Assembly: GCF_900185595.1 (NCBI RefSeq)
Contig: NZ_FYBH01000034.1
Location: 1-54,634, forward strand
Reading direction: 5' to 3'
DNA: 54,634 nucleotides
Source of the DNA: Calothrix rhizosoleniae SC01
GTDB taxonomy: Bacteria > Cyanobacteriota > Cyanobacteriia > Cyanobacteriales > Nostocaceae
This document shows positions 1 to 11,500 of the stretch, piece after piece. The notes beneath the pieces were generated by a model. The model did no database searches and was not told where the DNA came from. It worked only from the letters and a program-made list of their open reading frames with translations. Every line of letters begins with the position of its first letter. Position 1 is the stretch's first letter. A program made the position numbers and the translations under genes.

Positions 1-761
1 TCAATACCCTTGACTTTAATTAATGGTCGCAACAACTGATATAAATTTTGATCGTATTCACCATAAGGAGCCAGCCCCATGACTTTCCATTCTTCTCCTT
101 TGACCACATCAAAACCACACAAGCCACAAACAAGGGCATAAAAATGACCCATGCTACCATTGCCAAAACCTTCTAAAAAAGGATTTTTAAAGTTGTGGAT
201 TTTCCCATCTTTGTATTGAAATAAATCATAGGAACCCCAACCACCATAGGCATCAACAATGGCACAAACAGCTTCATTAAAAGGGCTAGAATAACAAGCT
301 AGGGCTGCATGGGCTAAGTGATGCTCATAATATCTCACATGGGTTTTATTTTTGAGTTCGGGATTCCCCAAAATACTATTACCAGCTAAAGTCATATTAC
401 TCGCTTGTCCGGCAATCACACTCTGAAATGCTGGCCAAGGCCAATTCAATTTTCTAAAAAAGTCGTTGATGTTATCAAAATTGCTCAAAAAACGAGAGAC
501 TTCTGACATAACTTTGGTCAGCAAAACAATGGGCTGACTCCAGCTAATTGCTAAAATTAATTCCGCATCTCGGTCACAATATGACTTGATTAAATCAGGG
601 GTGCGAATTAAATTATCAGGAGGAGCATTAAACGCCCGTTTATTTTGTAAATATCGTTCTGTAGCTTCCGCAAACACTACTTCTCCTTGAGGATTAACAA
701 TAGCGATCGCTGGATCATGTAATGATGCAGATAAGCCGATATAAAATCTTTTGCTAGCCAT
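1..761 (-). CDS. O-carbamoyltransferase, NodU/CmcH/TobZ family (C-terminus beyond window)
   Basis: About 253 N-terminal residues are visible from an ATG at 761. The gene is open at the left edge, so it is partial. Family marks are seen directly: an early GLSASLHDPAIAIV segment, the metal-binding-type motif YYEHHLAHAALACYSS, the IVDAYGGWGSYDLF segment and the KVMGLAPYGEYD motif. Enzymes of this family (TobZ, NodU) use carbamoyl phosphate and ATP to place a carbamoyl group on a hydroxyl. They have a Kae1-like N-terminal domain and a YrdC-like C-terminal domain; the latter is outside the window. It lies 120 bases downstream of the thioesterase-bearing PKS on the same strand, so it is probably co-transcribed and carbamoylates the polyketide (inference). 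Family assignment is firm; the substrate is unknown. Confidence 0.9.
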   Translation of the reverse strand, partial: MASKRFYIGLSASLHDPAIAIVNPQGEVVFAEATERYLQNKRAFNAPPDNLIRTPDLIKSYCDRDAELILAISWSQPIVLLTKVMSEVSRFLSNFDNINDFFRKLNWPWPAFQSVIAGQASNMTLAGNSILGNPELKNKTHVRYYEHHLAHAALACYSSPFNEAVCAIVDAYGGWGSYDLFQYKDGKIHNFKNPFLEGFGNGSMGHFYALVCGLCGFDVVKGEEWKVMGLAPYGEYDQNLYQLLRPLIKVKGI

Positions 762-881
762 AATAATTTTGGATTTTGGATTTTGGATTTTAGATTGGTA
801 ACTGAGCCTGTCGAAGTTTAGATTTTGGATTTTAGATTGACCCCATACCTTCTGCCCCCTGCCCCCTGCTCCCTGCCTGAT
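762..881. repeat. Intergenic Nostoc-type repeats (TTTTGGA heptamers plus G/C-rich minisatellite)
   Basis: The gap between the carbamoyltransferase and PKS6 is nearly all repeat. It has several copies of a TTTTGGATT heptamer-like unit and the segment ATTGGTAACTGAGCCTGTCG (794-813), which recurs at 27660-27679. It ends in a CCCCCTGCCCCCTGCTCCCTGCC run at about 854-876. Such short tandem heptamers are known from heterocystous cyanobacteria. No promoter or terminator stands out. Confidence 0.75.
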
Positions 882-3800
882 TCAATTAATGCCACGGTTT
901 AAAACATTTTTTAAAATATCTGCTAGGGTGACAACATGGGGTTGTCTGAGTACATTCATATGATTTCCGGGAATTTCATATACTTCAACTTTTTCCGAAG
1001 TTAATTTTTCCCATCCCCAAGTTTTTTGTAATTCATTTTCTGGTAACAAATCTCCAGTCCGTAATAAAGTAATCCGACCAGAGTACACAGAAGGTTTGTA
1101 CTTTAAGAGGGCATTATTGTTGATTTCAACAATTCGTAGTAAACGCTTGACAGCAGGTTGACGCAATTTCATGAGTTTGACCATTCGTCCTGTAGCCCTG
1201 GCAATATTTGAGGGATTGAAAAAGTTACTCCAAGAACTAGATTGCAGACTATTTCTATCTGGATTGTGCTGTTGATTGGGATTATTTAACAGATAAAAAT
1301 AGTCGTAGACATAAGGCCAAATATGGGGAACAATAGAACGCCAAAACACTGTAAACATTTCAAATTTAGAGTTTTGGGTCACATCGGGTGATGGTTGGTC
1401 AATTAACACCAAGAGGGCGACTGATTCACCTGCTTGTTGTAGCTGTTGTGCCATTTCAAAAGCCACAGTTGCCCCAAAAGACCAGCCCCCTAAATAATAA
1501 GGGCCTTGGGGTTGGACAAGGCGCAATGCTTGAACGTAATGCTCTGCCATGCCTTCGATGCTGGTTGATGGATTCTCATTGGCTGCTAAACCAATTGACT
1601 GGATGCCATAAAATGGTCGTTCCTCACCCAAAAGACAGGATAATTCATAATAGGGAAAGACTACACCAGCTAGGGGATGAGCACAGAAAAATGGGGGCTG
1701 TGTCCCAGCAGATTGTAGGGGAATTAAACAAGGAGGAATTGACGATGGAGTTGGTTGAGTAACTTTAATTGTTGTTGCAGCCAGCTGAAAAACTTGATCA
1801 GCTAAATAATCTATCAAGGCGGCAATTGTGGGATATTGAAATGTTAATGTTGAGGGCAAATTACATCCCAAACTATTTTGTAATCTGTTGCGTAATTCCA
1901 CAGACATTAAAGAGTCCATACCCAGATCAAAAAATGCCTGCTGGGGATTTAGTTCAGCAGATTTTAAGCCCATGAGGTGAGCAACTTGGGTTTGGACGTG
2001 GGCTGTTAAAAGTTTGCGCCGATCGCTGGCGGGGGCTGTTTCTAATTGTTGTTGAAATTTGGTTTGGGAGGTTGGGGATAATGATGTGTTGGCGGGATCC
2101 ATAAATTCCGCAAATAATTGCCGATCAACCCCTTGAGGAAGTTGTGCCAAAAATTTCTGCCAATCAATGGAAATCACGCCGACTTGGGGCTGTTCTTGCT
2201 GGAGCAAGTAACCTAAAGCTTGCAGTGCTGGCTGAGAATCCATGAGATTCATTCCCCCGATTTCCCACTGCGCTTCCCGTCCTTCACCAACAGCCGCCGC
2301 CATTCCTAATTTATTCCAAGCACCCCAATTGATACTTAATCCCGGTAAACCTTGGTGTTGACGATAATGAGCGATCGCATCTAAAAAGGCATTGGCTGCT
2401 ACATAGTTACCCAAACCTAAAGCCCCGAGTATGGATGAACCAGAGGAAATCAAGGCAAAGAAGTCCAGATTCATCCCTTGAGTTAGGGTATGCAAATGCC
2501 AAGTTCCGGTGACTTTAGCTGCAAACACTCGGCGGAACAGTTCCCATTGATGCTCCCTTAGTAACCGATCTTCAAAGATCCCCGCAGCATGAATAATGCC
2601 TTTTAAGGGAGGCATTGATTGCTGTATTTTTGTCAACAAGGCTTCTATTTGGGCAAAAACTGAGACATCAACTGGTTCTACCAGGATTTTTGCCCCATTT
2701 TTTTCCATTTGCTTCAAGGTAGTTTGGGTAGCTGCATCGGGACTGCTGCGAGAGACAAGTACCAAATTTCTCGCTCCTTGCGCCACCATCCACTCAGCCA
2801 TGACTAAACCAATTCCACCCAAACCCCCTGTAATCAGGTAAGTTGCATCTGGGGAATATTTGATTGGGGAGAATTGGCGCAATTCACTGCGTCGGAAACG
2901 TAGGGTATAAGCTTGTCCTTGACGAAAGGCTACATGCTCTGGGCTGTTAGTTTGGGGTGAGAAAATTTCTGCTAATAACTGAGAAACTTCATCCCCATGA
3001 CTTAAGGGATCTAAATCGATTAAGCGACAGCGAAATTCTGGGTGTTCCATTGCTATAGTTTTACCCAAACCCCACAATGGTGATTGAGCCAAGGCTGGGG
3101 AGTTGTCAGCAATCGATTGACTGGCGCGAGTAATTAACCATAGGGCTGGAGGTTGGGGGAAATTTGCCTGAATCAGGGATTGCAGTAAGTGCAAGGTACT
3201 ACCACAACTGAGTTCCAGGGAGGCTTCTAGGTCATTACTGCTAATATTTGGGAGATAGGGAGTATCGAGACTCCAGCAATGGATAATCCCGGTAATAGTG
3301 GTGTACTCAGCCTTGATGGTGGTGATTAGGCGATCGCATTCTTCGGGATTGGCGGCATTGATTGTAAATTTTCTTGTCTCCACCTGCTCATATTCTGTCC
3401 CTGTCATCACCAGGATTGGGGTTTTCCCTTGAGCTTCTAATTGAGGAACCAATTGCTGCGCCAGTCCTGTGCTATCAGCAAAAATCAACCAATGCTCGGC
3501 AAAAGTTGGTTTTTTGGTAATCACTTGATCCGCTTGAGCGACAATTACAGCTGATTGGGCGGCTAGTTGGGGATTACCTAACTCAGAAACGAGGTTAATA
3601 GCTTGAGGAAATCCTGTGGTGGCTAATAAGTTAATCCATTGTTGGCCATTCACCAAGGGGTAGTGGGGGCGCACATCAACATCGGTAAATCTCCACCATC
3701 CTTCGGTTAAGCCGAAAGTTAAATCGATCCAGCCCATGGGGCTACTGCCTTCAATCAGGATTAAAATGCCACCAGGAGCCAATAAATGGCGAATATTTTC

Positions 3801-6800
3801 TAAAGTTTGCTTTAAATCGGCTGTGGCGTGGAGGACGTTCGCCGCCAAAATGATGTCATATTGGTGGTGGTTAAAGCCTTGGGAGTCGGGGTTAACTTCA
3901 ATGTCTAAGACTTGATATTTGACAAAGTCAAAGTCACTAAATTTTTGGGCGGCTTGGGTGGTAAACACAGCACCAAGATCGGTAAATACATATTCAGTTT
4001 GCTGGGGATTTAATAAGGGTAAGATACCAGCCGTTGTCCCTCCAGTACCAGCACCCACTTCTAACACCCGCAAGCCACGAGATGGAGGGAATTTTTCCAG
4101 GGCTGTAGCCATCGCCTTTTGTGCCAAGGTATTCATCAGCATGGAACCTGGCGATCGCTGGTACATATTACTGGCTGTTGTTAAGTCACCTTGGGGAAAT
4201 AATAATTGTAAGGGGTCACATTCTCCTCGCAATACTGAGGCTAAGTTAGCACCACAACGAGCCAAAATTGTTAATTCCGCTTCTGCAACTGGGTGTTGTG
4301 TTAATAATTGTTGCTGACGAGATTGGGGGGATTTGTTTTCTGGTAAAGAAAGCACCTGCCAAACAGGATCAATATGTTGCAAAATACCCACTTCCTGCAA
4401 CATTTCTAATAAACGATTGAGTAGGCGGGAATGTTGATTAACAATGCCTAACTTTTGGGCAATTTCTGCTAGGGAAAATTGTTGTCCGACTTGCCAAGTC
4501 CACCCCATTTGGGCAAAAGCTGCTAATAAATAGTCAATGGCTAACTCTTCCAGGTGTATCAGTGCAGCTTGGTATTCTGGCAGATTTTCTTGTTGGCTGA
4601 GTTGGGGAAATTGGGGTTTTAGTTGCTGATAAATTTCTAGGGGCGCAAGCAGATAATCAGGAGGGGAGTATTGATGACTAAAACGGAGTTGGGGTTGCCA
4701 ATCCAGTTGATAGAGCCAATTTTGCCACTGTTGTTGATTATTATTTAATAACCCTTGGCGGTTGGTTCGCATTAACTGCAAACCTAATATTTGCACCACC
4801 AAGTCACCATCTGCATTGAATAAATCAACGTCAACAATCCGCATGGGTTGATTCACATCAATTACTGGACGAACTTGTAATTGGCTCCAAAGACGAAAGC
4901 CGATATTTCCATAAATTTGTAGTTGCTCAAACCCAACTTGTAAATAAATTTGCTGCGGATCTAAGTCCTCAAAAGCCACACCTAATGTTTGCAAACAGGC
5001 ATCTAATAGAATCGGATGTATGGTGTAATTCTCAGCTTCTACTATTAAAGTTGGTGATAACTCAATTTGCCCGATGACTGTACCTTGATATCTTCCTAGT
5101 CTTTGCAAACTGTGAAAACTTGCACCTAAATCAATGCCCTGCTGACGACAAGTCTGATAAAAATCTTCTGGTAAAATTTCTGTTGTTTCTGCTGTAAACC
5201 AATTGTGCAGATTAGTCTTTTGCTGCTGTTTTTTTGTTGCCGCAACTCCTATTTTTCCAGAAACGTGGAGCTGCCAATCATGCTCTCCATTTTCGCTAAA
5301 AATTTGCAAGGAATAGTTCTGAGAATCCCTAGGGGATAAAATTAATTGTAGGGTTTTCGCCTCAGCTTCTGGCAAAATTAATGCTTGTTGAATAGAAAAA
5401 TCTGTAATGGTTAAATTCCCTGGTGGTAAAACCTCTTTTCCTGCTGCCAATGCCATTTCTATGTAAGCCGTAGCTGGGAATACGGTGGTTTCATAAAGGC
5501 GATGATCGGCTAAAAATGGAGGGGAATTTTGACTGACTTGGGAGGTAAATAAAATGTCTTTTAAAGGTGAATGCAGCCGATTACCTAATAGGGGATGATG
5601 GTCATGGGTTGCAGGTAATAAACCTGGAGATGGGACATCATAATTCCCTTCTATCCAATACCTTTGCTGTTGCCAAGGATAGGTAGGTAAGGGTACACGA
5701 GATCGGGGATAATCTCCATAGAAACCTAACCAATCAATATCCTTTCCTTTGACATATAATTTCCCTAAACTATGGAGAATTTGCTGCCAATCTGATTGGC
5801 GTGGGTTGAGACTAGCTAACCATTCACCAGACTCACCATTTGAATTATCACTTTCTGCCAACTGCCCCATACCAATTAAGATGGGTTTAGCACCAATTTC
5901 TAGAAAGTATTGATAATTAGCTTGCTTGATTGTGGCTAAACTGCGAGCAAATTGCACTGGTTTTTGAATATGATTTACCCAATATTCAGGGGTGGCAATT
6001 TCTGTTTCTACCCAGGTACCACTAACATTGGAAATCAATGGTAACTGGGGAGAAGAATAACTAATTGTTTGTGCAACTTGGCGAAACTCAGCCAGAATCG
6101 GTTGCATTAAGGGTGAATGGAAGGCTTGAGAAACTTCTAAGGGCTTAGTTTTTATCTCTTGACACTGCAATTCTGCCACAATGGTGTCAATTGCTTCTCC
6201 ATCACCAGAGATGACTAGATTTTCTGGGCCATTAATGGCTGCAATGCTGACTGAGTCAGGGTAAGGGGAAATGACACTTTGGATTGTCACCGCATTTGCC
6301 CACACTGCCACCATTTTCCCGTGGCTCTTGATGCCCTGCATCAATCGTCCCCTGGTGGCAATTAATTTAATCCCATCCTCCAAGCTAAATACACCCGCCA
6401 CACAAGCCGCAACATATTCCCCAATGCTATGACCCATAACAACACTTGGTTGAATACCCCAAGAGCGCCATAATTGGTAGAGGGCATATTCTAGGGCAAA
6501 AATTGCCGGTTGGGCATAACCAGTTTGATCAATGGCTGTAGGCAAAGTATAAAGAATATCTAGTAAACTCACATCCAAGTACGGTGTAAGTAATTCGGCA
6601 CAATGGTCAATAGCTCTGCGGAATGTGGGTTGGGTTTGGTAAAGTTCCTCACCCATACCCACAAATTGAGAACCTTGTCCAGTAAATAGAAATACTATTT
6701 TAGGTGGCTTGCTCTCAGTATAAATATGGTGGTAAAACGAGTCGCTTTCTGGATGAGAGAGGAAAGTGGTTAATTGCTGGCGCAGTTGTTGGGTGTTTGC

Positions 6801-8408
6801 TGCTACTAACCCTAAACGATGTTCCAGATGGGCTCTTCCTGTGTTGGCGCTATAGCAAATATCTGCTAGTGGTTGCTGAGGATGAGTATCTAAATGCTGG
6901 AGGTATTTTTGGGCTAATTGTTGCAAAGCAGGGGCGGTTTTTGCTGATATTGTCAACAAATGTAGTGATGGACTGGGCACCACCTGGGGCGATCGCTCCA
7001 CTGCTGCTGGTGGGTTGGCGAGGATTACATGGGCATTGGTACCACTGGCACCAAAGGAGCTAACTCCGGCAATTTGCCGTGGTTTGTCTTCAGGCCAAGC
7101 TGTAGCTGTGGTAGTTACTTGAATTGGCATCTGTGCCCAATTAATGTGAGGATTGGGCTGATTGAGATTTAAATGGGGTGGAATTTTTTGATGTTGCAAT
7201 GCCAATACCACCTTAATTAACCCTGCAATTCCAGCTGCGGCTTCCGCATGACCAATATTGGTTTTGACTGAACCCAAGAGTAAGGGTGTATCAGGCGATC
7301 GCCCCTGAGCAAAAACCCCGCCTAGGGCATTCACCTCAATTGGATCCCCTAAAGATGTACCTGTACCATGAGCTTCAATATACTGCACATCTGACGGCTG
7401 AACCTGCGCCGATGTCAAGGCTTGACGAATTAAATTTTGTTGCGCTGCCCCGTTAGGAACGGTAAAGCCACTGCTAGGGCCATCTTGATTGGTGGCTGAG
7501 CCTAAAATCACCCCTAAAATATTATCCCGAGCAGTCACGGCATCAGAGAGACGCTTTAAGACAACTATGCCGCACCCTTCAGAACGCACCATGCCGTTAG
7601 CCTCAGCATCAAAGGTTTTGCACCGACCATCGGCGGCTAACATGCGGGAACGACACAGAGCAATGGTGGTTGCTGGGGATAAAATAACGTTGACACCACC
7701 CGCCAAAGCTGTTGTGCATTCTCGATTGCGGAGACTCTGACAAGCGAGGTGAACCGCAACCAAGGAAGAAGAACAAGCCGTATTCACGGTTAAACTTGGG
7801 CCTGTTAACCCCAAACTATAAGATAAACGTCCGGCGGCGGCATAGACTGGTGTGCCAGTCACATCATAAGTATCCATTGACAACCGAGCCGATTCCCCCG
7901 CTGTTTGCAGATGTTGGGCGTAGTCATTGGCTGTAATCCCCATAAACACACCGGTGGGAGAACTAGCCAATCTGGGTTTAATTTGGGCAGCATTTTCCAA
8001 GGCTTCCCAACTCACTTGTAACAGCAAGCGATGGGCAGGATCCATATTGGCGGCTTCACGGGGAGAAATGCCAAAAAATAAGGGGTCGAATTGGTCTATG
8101 TGGTCTAAAAATCCCCCGAACCGGGTGTACATTTTGCCGGGGGTATCAGGATTGGGATGGAAATAAGCGTCAATATCCCACCGATCGCCAGGGACTTGGG
8201 TAATTCCCTGTTGTCCCGCTTGTAATAACTGCCAGAAGGCTTCAGGACTATTGGCACCGGGAAAACGACAACCTAAGCCAATAATAGCGATCGCTTCATT
8301 TTTTGCCGCTTCTTGTGCTTCCAGTTTTTTCCGGGCTTCTTGGAGGGCTAAAAGTAAGCGCTGAGGTGATGACATTTGTTCTAAATTGGTGGCAGAATCC
8401 TTGCTCAT
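882..8408 (-). CDS. Type I PKS, terminal module KS-AT-DH-MT-KR-ACP-TE (PKS6)
   Basis: 2508 residues. KS from about 37 with Cys212 in [10 protein letters not shown] with Ser661 in [10 protein letters not shown] and AFHS near 763, a malonyl-type pattern. DH with His969 ([11 protein letters not shown]) and the DACLQ motif near 1135. C-methyltransferase with [11 protein letters not shown] near 1447. KR with GGLGGIG near 1860, a FED in place of the B-type LDD, and a canonical catalytic-type Tyr2002 (GLGNYVAAN). ACP with the phosphopantetheine Ser2166 (GMDSL). C-terminal thioesterase with Ser2310 (GGWSFGA) and His2483 (GNHMN). This is the only PKS here with a TE, so it should add the last unit and release the chain, predicted as an alpha-methyl enoyl or hydroxy acyl product. 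The N-terminus (1-36) is a short charged helix of the docking type. It ends the minus-strand PKS operon. Its KR is visibly different from the other four. Confidence 0.95.
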   Translation of the reverse strand: MSKDSATNLEQMSSPQRLLLALQEARKKLEAQEAAKNEAIAIIGLGCRFPGANSPEAFWQLLQAGQQGITQVPGDRWDIDAYFHPNPDTPGKMYTRFGGFLDHIDQFDPLFFGISPREAANMDPAHRLLLQVSWEALENAAQIKPRLASSPTGVFMGITANDYAQHLQTAGESARLSMDTYDVTGTPVYAAAGRLSYSLGLTGPSLTVNTACSSSLVAVHLACQSLRNRECTTALAGGVNVILSPATTIALCRSRMLAADGRCKTFDAEANGMVRSEGCGIVVLKRLSDAVTARDNILGVILGSATNQDGPSSGFTVPNGAAQQNLIRQALTSAQVQPSDVQYIEAHGTGTSLGDPIEVNALGGVFAQGRSPDTPLLLGSVKTNIGHAEAAAGIAGLIKVVLALQHQKIPPHLNLNQPNPHINWAQMPIQVTTTATAWPEDKPRQIAGVSSFGASGTNAHVILANPPAAVERSPQVVPSPSLHLLTISAKTAPALQQLAQKYLQHLDTHPQQPLADICYSANTGRAHLEHRLGLVAANTQQLRQQLTTFLSHPESDSFYHHIYTESKPPKIVFLFTGQGSQFVGMGEELYQTQPTFRRAIDHCAELLTPYLDVSLLDILYTLPTAIDQTGYAQPAIFALEYALYQLWRSWGIQPSVVMGHSIGEYVAACVAGVFSLEDGIKLIATRGRLMQGIKSHGKMVAVWANAVTIQSVISPYPDSVSIAAINGPENLVISGDGEAIDTIVAELQCQEIKTKPLEVSQAFHSPLMQPILAEFRQVAQTISYSSPQLPLISNVSGTWVETEIATPEYWVNHIQKPVQFARSLATIKQANYQYFLEIGAKPILIGMGQLAESDNSNGESGEWLASLNPRQSDWQQILHSLGKLYVKGKDIDWLGFYGDYPRSRVPLPTYPWQQQRYWIEGNYDVPSPGLLPATHDHHPLLGNRLHSPLKDILFTSQVSQNSPPFLADHRLYETTVFPATAYIEMALAAGKEVLPPGNLTITDFSIQQALILPEAEAKTLQLILSPRDSQNYSLQIFSENGEHDWQLHVSGKIGVAATKKQQQKTNLHNWFTAETTEILPEDFYQTCRQQGIDLGASFHSLQRLGRYQGTVIGQIELSPTLIVEAENYTIHPILLDACLQTLGVAFEDLDPQQIYLQVGFEQLQIYGNIGFRLWSQLQVRPVIDVNQPMRIVDVDLFNADGDLVVQILGLQLMRTNRQGLLNNNQQQWQNWLYQLDWQPQLRFSHQYSPPDYLLAPLEIYQQLKPQFPQLSQQENLPEYQAALIHLEELAIDYLLAAFAQMGWTWQVGQQFSLAEIAQKLGIVNQHSRLLNRLLEMLQEVGILQHIDPVWQVLSLPENKSPQSRQQQLLTQHPVAEAELTILARCGANLASVLRGECDPLQLLFPQGDLTTASNMYQRSPGSMLMNTLAQKAMATALEKFPPSRGLRVLEVGAGTGGTTAGILPLLNPQQTEYVFTDLGAVFTTQAAQKFSDFDFVKYQVLDIEVNPDSQGFNHHQYDIILAANVLHATADLKQTLENIRHLLAPGGILILIEGSSPMGWIDLTFGLTEGWWRFTDVDVRPHYPLVNGQQWINLLATTGFPQAINLVSELGNPQLAAQSAVIVAQADQVITKKPTFAEHWLIFADSTGLAQQLVPQLEAQGKTPILVMTGTEYEQVETRKFTINAANPEECDRLITTIKAEYTTITGIIHCWSLDTPYLPNISSNDLEASLELSCGSTLHLLQSLIQANFPQPPALWLITRASQSIADNSPALAQSPLWGLGKTIAMEHPEFRCRLIDLDPLSHGDEVSQLLAEIFSPQTNSPEHVAFRQGQAYTLRFRRSELRQFSPIKYSPDATYLITGGLGGIGLVMAEWMVAQGARNLVLVSRSSPDAATQTTLKQMEKNGAKILVEPVDVSVFAQIEALLTKIQQSMPPLKGIIHAAGIFEDRLLREHQWELFRRVFAAKVTGTWHLHTLTQGMNLDFFALISSGSSILGALGLGNYVAANAFLDAIAHYRQHQGLPGLSINWGAWNKLGMAAAVGEGREAQWEIGGMNLMDSQPALQALGYLLQQEQPQVGVISIDWQKFLAQLPQGVDRQLFAEFMDPANTSLSPTSQTKFQQQLETAPASDRRKLLTAHVQTQVAHLMGLKSAELNPQQAFFDLGMDSLMSVELRNRLQNSLGCNLPSTLTFQYPTIAALIDYLADQVFQLAATTIKVTQPTPSSIPPCLIPLQSAGTQPPFFCAHPLAGVVFPYYELSCLLGEERPFYGIQSIGLAANENPSTSIEGMAEHYVQALRLVQPQGPYYLGGWSFGATVAFEMAQQLQQAGESVALLVLIDQPSPDVTQNSKFEMFTVFWRSIVPHIWPYVYDYFYLLNNPNQQHNPDRNSLQSSSWSNFFNPSNIARATGRMVKLMKLRQPAVKRLLRIVEINNNALLKYKPSVYSGRITLLRTGDLLPENELQKTWGWEKLTSEKVEVYEIPGNHMNVLRQPHVVTLADILKNVLNRGIN

Positions 8409-8426
8409 TGATCCGTTCCATATTTA

Positions 8427-8561
8427 CTAACATTTGCTAACAAATACTTCTTGCTTCACTGTGGCAACGTCGGCGTTATTCACTCCACAAGCTGTCACGG
8501 TCGAAAGGACTAAAAGTGATGTGTTGCGCGAACTAATTCGGAAGTTGTCAACAAAGATCAA
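8427..8561 (-). CDS. Possible 44-residue lipoprotein-like small ORF between PKS5 and PKS6 (doubtful)
   Basis: The 169-base gap between PKS5 and PKS6 holds an open frame on the same strand. It is bounded upstream by a stop at 8568-8570 and ends at a TAG at 8427-8429; the only obvious start is a TTG at 8561. The encoded peptide has a basic stretch (FRISSRNTS), then a short hydrophobic run ending in a lipobox-like VTAC, then a polar tail (ATVKQEVFVSK). No good ribosome-binding site is visible. It may be a real tiny lipoprotein, a decayed gene, or chance. I do not know a function. Confidence 0.25.
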   Translation of the reverse strand: MIFVDNFRISSRNTSLLVLSTVTACGVNNADVATVKQEVFVSKC

Positions 8562-8577
8562 GAAAAGTTAGTATTTG

Positions 8578-11500
8578 TTACGATTCCGACTGCTGTTGAT
8601 TAACCCTCAATAGTTCTTCAATACCTGCGACTTCTTGGGCAATTAATGTTTCTATCTGATTTGCATCCAGTTGGGCAATGGCGGAAACATTGTCTGAATC
8701 TGGGTTTGTGACATCCTCAACTGTCCACCCGAATACTGTGTGCATTAGATGGGTTGCTAATATTTGTATATTGGGAAAGTCAAAGGCTAATGTGGAAGGC
8801 AGGGTAGCATTGAGATCTGCTTCCAGGCGATTTTTTAACTCCACTGCGGTGAGGGAATCTAAACCTAAATCGAAAAAGCCTTGTTGAGGATCGGGAATTT
8901 GCGATCGCTCTAATCCCAATACTAGCTGTAGTTGGTCTTGCAGATAGGTAACTAAGACATCATGTCTGAGTTGGGGGGAAACGGTTGCTAATTGTTCTCG
9001 AATCGGGATAAATTTTTTCTCTGGTGTGGGATTTACTGATGGTTGGGGATATTCCTCAGTAGCAGATAATGCTATTTCCACCCATTGAGATTGGGCAATA
9101 ATCACTGCTGGTTGGGCAATTAATGGTTGATTGTTCAGGTGTGGCTGGATTGTAGCCGTGGTTTCAAAGCCGATTGCTTGTAATAATTCCTCCCATTTTG
9201 GCGCTGGTAATAATGGATGATGGGGACGTAAATCAAAGTCAGTAAATTTCCACCATCCCCCGGTAAACCCGGCAAATAAATCGACCCAACGCTGTCTAGC
9301 TGTAGTTTCTAACATAATCAACAAACCACCAGGGGCGAGTAATTCATGGATATGGGTTAAGGTTTGCCGTAGATCTGCGGTAGCATGAATGATGTTGGCA
9401 GCGATAATAATTTGGTAATGGTGGGAGGGAAATTTTTGTTGCTGTGGGTTTTCCTCAATATTTAAGACTTGATACCGTATAAACGGATAATCTGCAAATT
9501 TTTGCGCTGCCTTGGTGGTAAATAAAGGGCTAATATCTGTAAAAGTATATTGTGTTGTTTGGGGGTGAAGATGTGGTAACAAATAGGCTGTTGTTCCTCC
9601 TGTACCTGCACCAATTTCCAATATTCGTAAATCAGTCTTGGAGGAGAACTCATCTAGTACAGTCATGAGAGTTTTCTGCACTAATGTATTCATCACTTGG
9701 GAGAAAGGTGCGTCTTGATATAGTTGGGTTAATAAAGTAACATCAGCGTCTGGAAATAGACTTTGCAGGGGGTCACATTCTCCTCGTAAAACAGGTGCTA
9801 AGTTAGCACCACAACGTTGGACAACTGTTAATTCAGCTTTTGCTTGGGGACATTGCTCTAACAGCTTTTGTTGTCGGTTTTGGGGATGGGAAACATCTGG
9901 TTGATTAATCACCTGCCAATGATCATTAACTGATTTTAAGACCTGAGTTTCACTGAGCATTTCTAATAAGCGCAGTAACAATCTATAATGCTGGTCAACA
10001 ATCCCTAGTTTTGTCGCCATTTCCTTAGCAGAAAAGCCCTGTTGTGGCTCAAAATTCCACCCCAAATTATCAAAAGCTTGCAAGACATATTCACTAGTTA
10101 GGGTTTCCAGTTGTTCTAAAACTTGCCAATAATTTACATCTATCTTCCCAATTAAACTGTCTAATTGCGGTTGTAAGGCAGCTTTGATTGTACCTGGTTG
10201 GGGAAGGGGGAAAGTGGCACAATTTTCAGTTTGATGTTGGTCAACTAAAATATTGACTATATCTGTAATCACTGCTTCCTGTTCTACTGGTAAGCGATTG
10301 AGTAATAATTGAGTTAACTTGTCTCGATTACCTGCATCTAAAAGTTGAGTAATTTGACTGGATTTACTCCCTACATTTTTTGTTGCTTTTGTCACTGCCC
10401 AATATCGTTTTCTCTGCCAAGGATAGGTGGGTAAATCAACTATATGGCGCTGATAATCTTGGTCAAACCCAGACCAATTAATCGCCACTCCCTGGGAAAA
10501 CAAACTAGTTAAACTTGTGAGCATTTGTTGCCAATCACCAACACCAGGACAGAGTGTAGGTAGTAATGCAATTTCTGCTGTTGGTAAGTTTTGGCTAGCC
10601 ATAGCTAAAAGTGTTGGTTTGGCTCCAATTTCCAGCAAAACTTCTACACCTTTTGCAGATAATGTGGCTAAACCCGCCGCAAATTGCACAGGTTTTTCTA
10701 TCTGCTGACACCAATATTCAGGTGTGGCAATTTCCTCGGTGATCGGCTGACCAGTCACATTAGAAACTATATTAATTTTTGGTGATTGATAGTTAATTTT
10801 TTGGGCAACTTGGCGAAATGCAGAGATGATTGGTGTCATCAGAGGAGAATGGAAGCCGTGGGATACCCTTAAGGGTGTTGTTTTAATATTTTGGTTATTA
10901 AAAGTATGAATGAGTTGCTCTATGGCCTTTGCCTCACCAGACACTACCACATTTTGTGGCCCATTAATGGCTGCGATCGCTAAACCATGTTCGGCAATCA
11001 CATTGCTAACAGTAGGGACATCGGTAAATACTGCTACCATTGCCCCTCCATCAGTGGATTGCATTAACCGTCCCCTGTGGGCAATTAAGGTTAAACCTTC
11101 TTCTAAAGTCCAAACTCCCGCCACAGTTGCCGCTACATACTCCCCCACACTATGACCCATCAGCCAATGGGGTTGGATGCCCCAAGTTTGCCATAAGGTA
11201 AATAAGGCATATTCTAGGGCAAATATTGCTGGTTGAGTATAAACGGTTTGATGAATTAAATCTGCGTTCTCTGGGGAACTGGGGTAGAGAATTTCTAGCA
11301 GTGGTACATCTAGCAGAGGTTGGAGAATTTCTGCACAATGCTCCAATGTTTTCCGGAAAGTTGGTTGGGTATCATAGAGTCCTTTACCCATCCCCGAATA
11401 TTGCGAACCTTGCCCCGTGAATAAGCAAGCAATTTTGGCACTCTCTGCATTATTACTTGCTTTAGTAATATTTTGTTGTGTTAGTTGTGACTGGAGGTGG

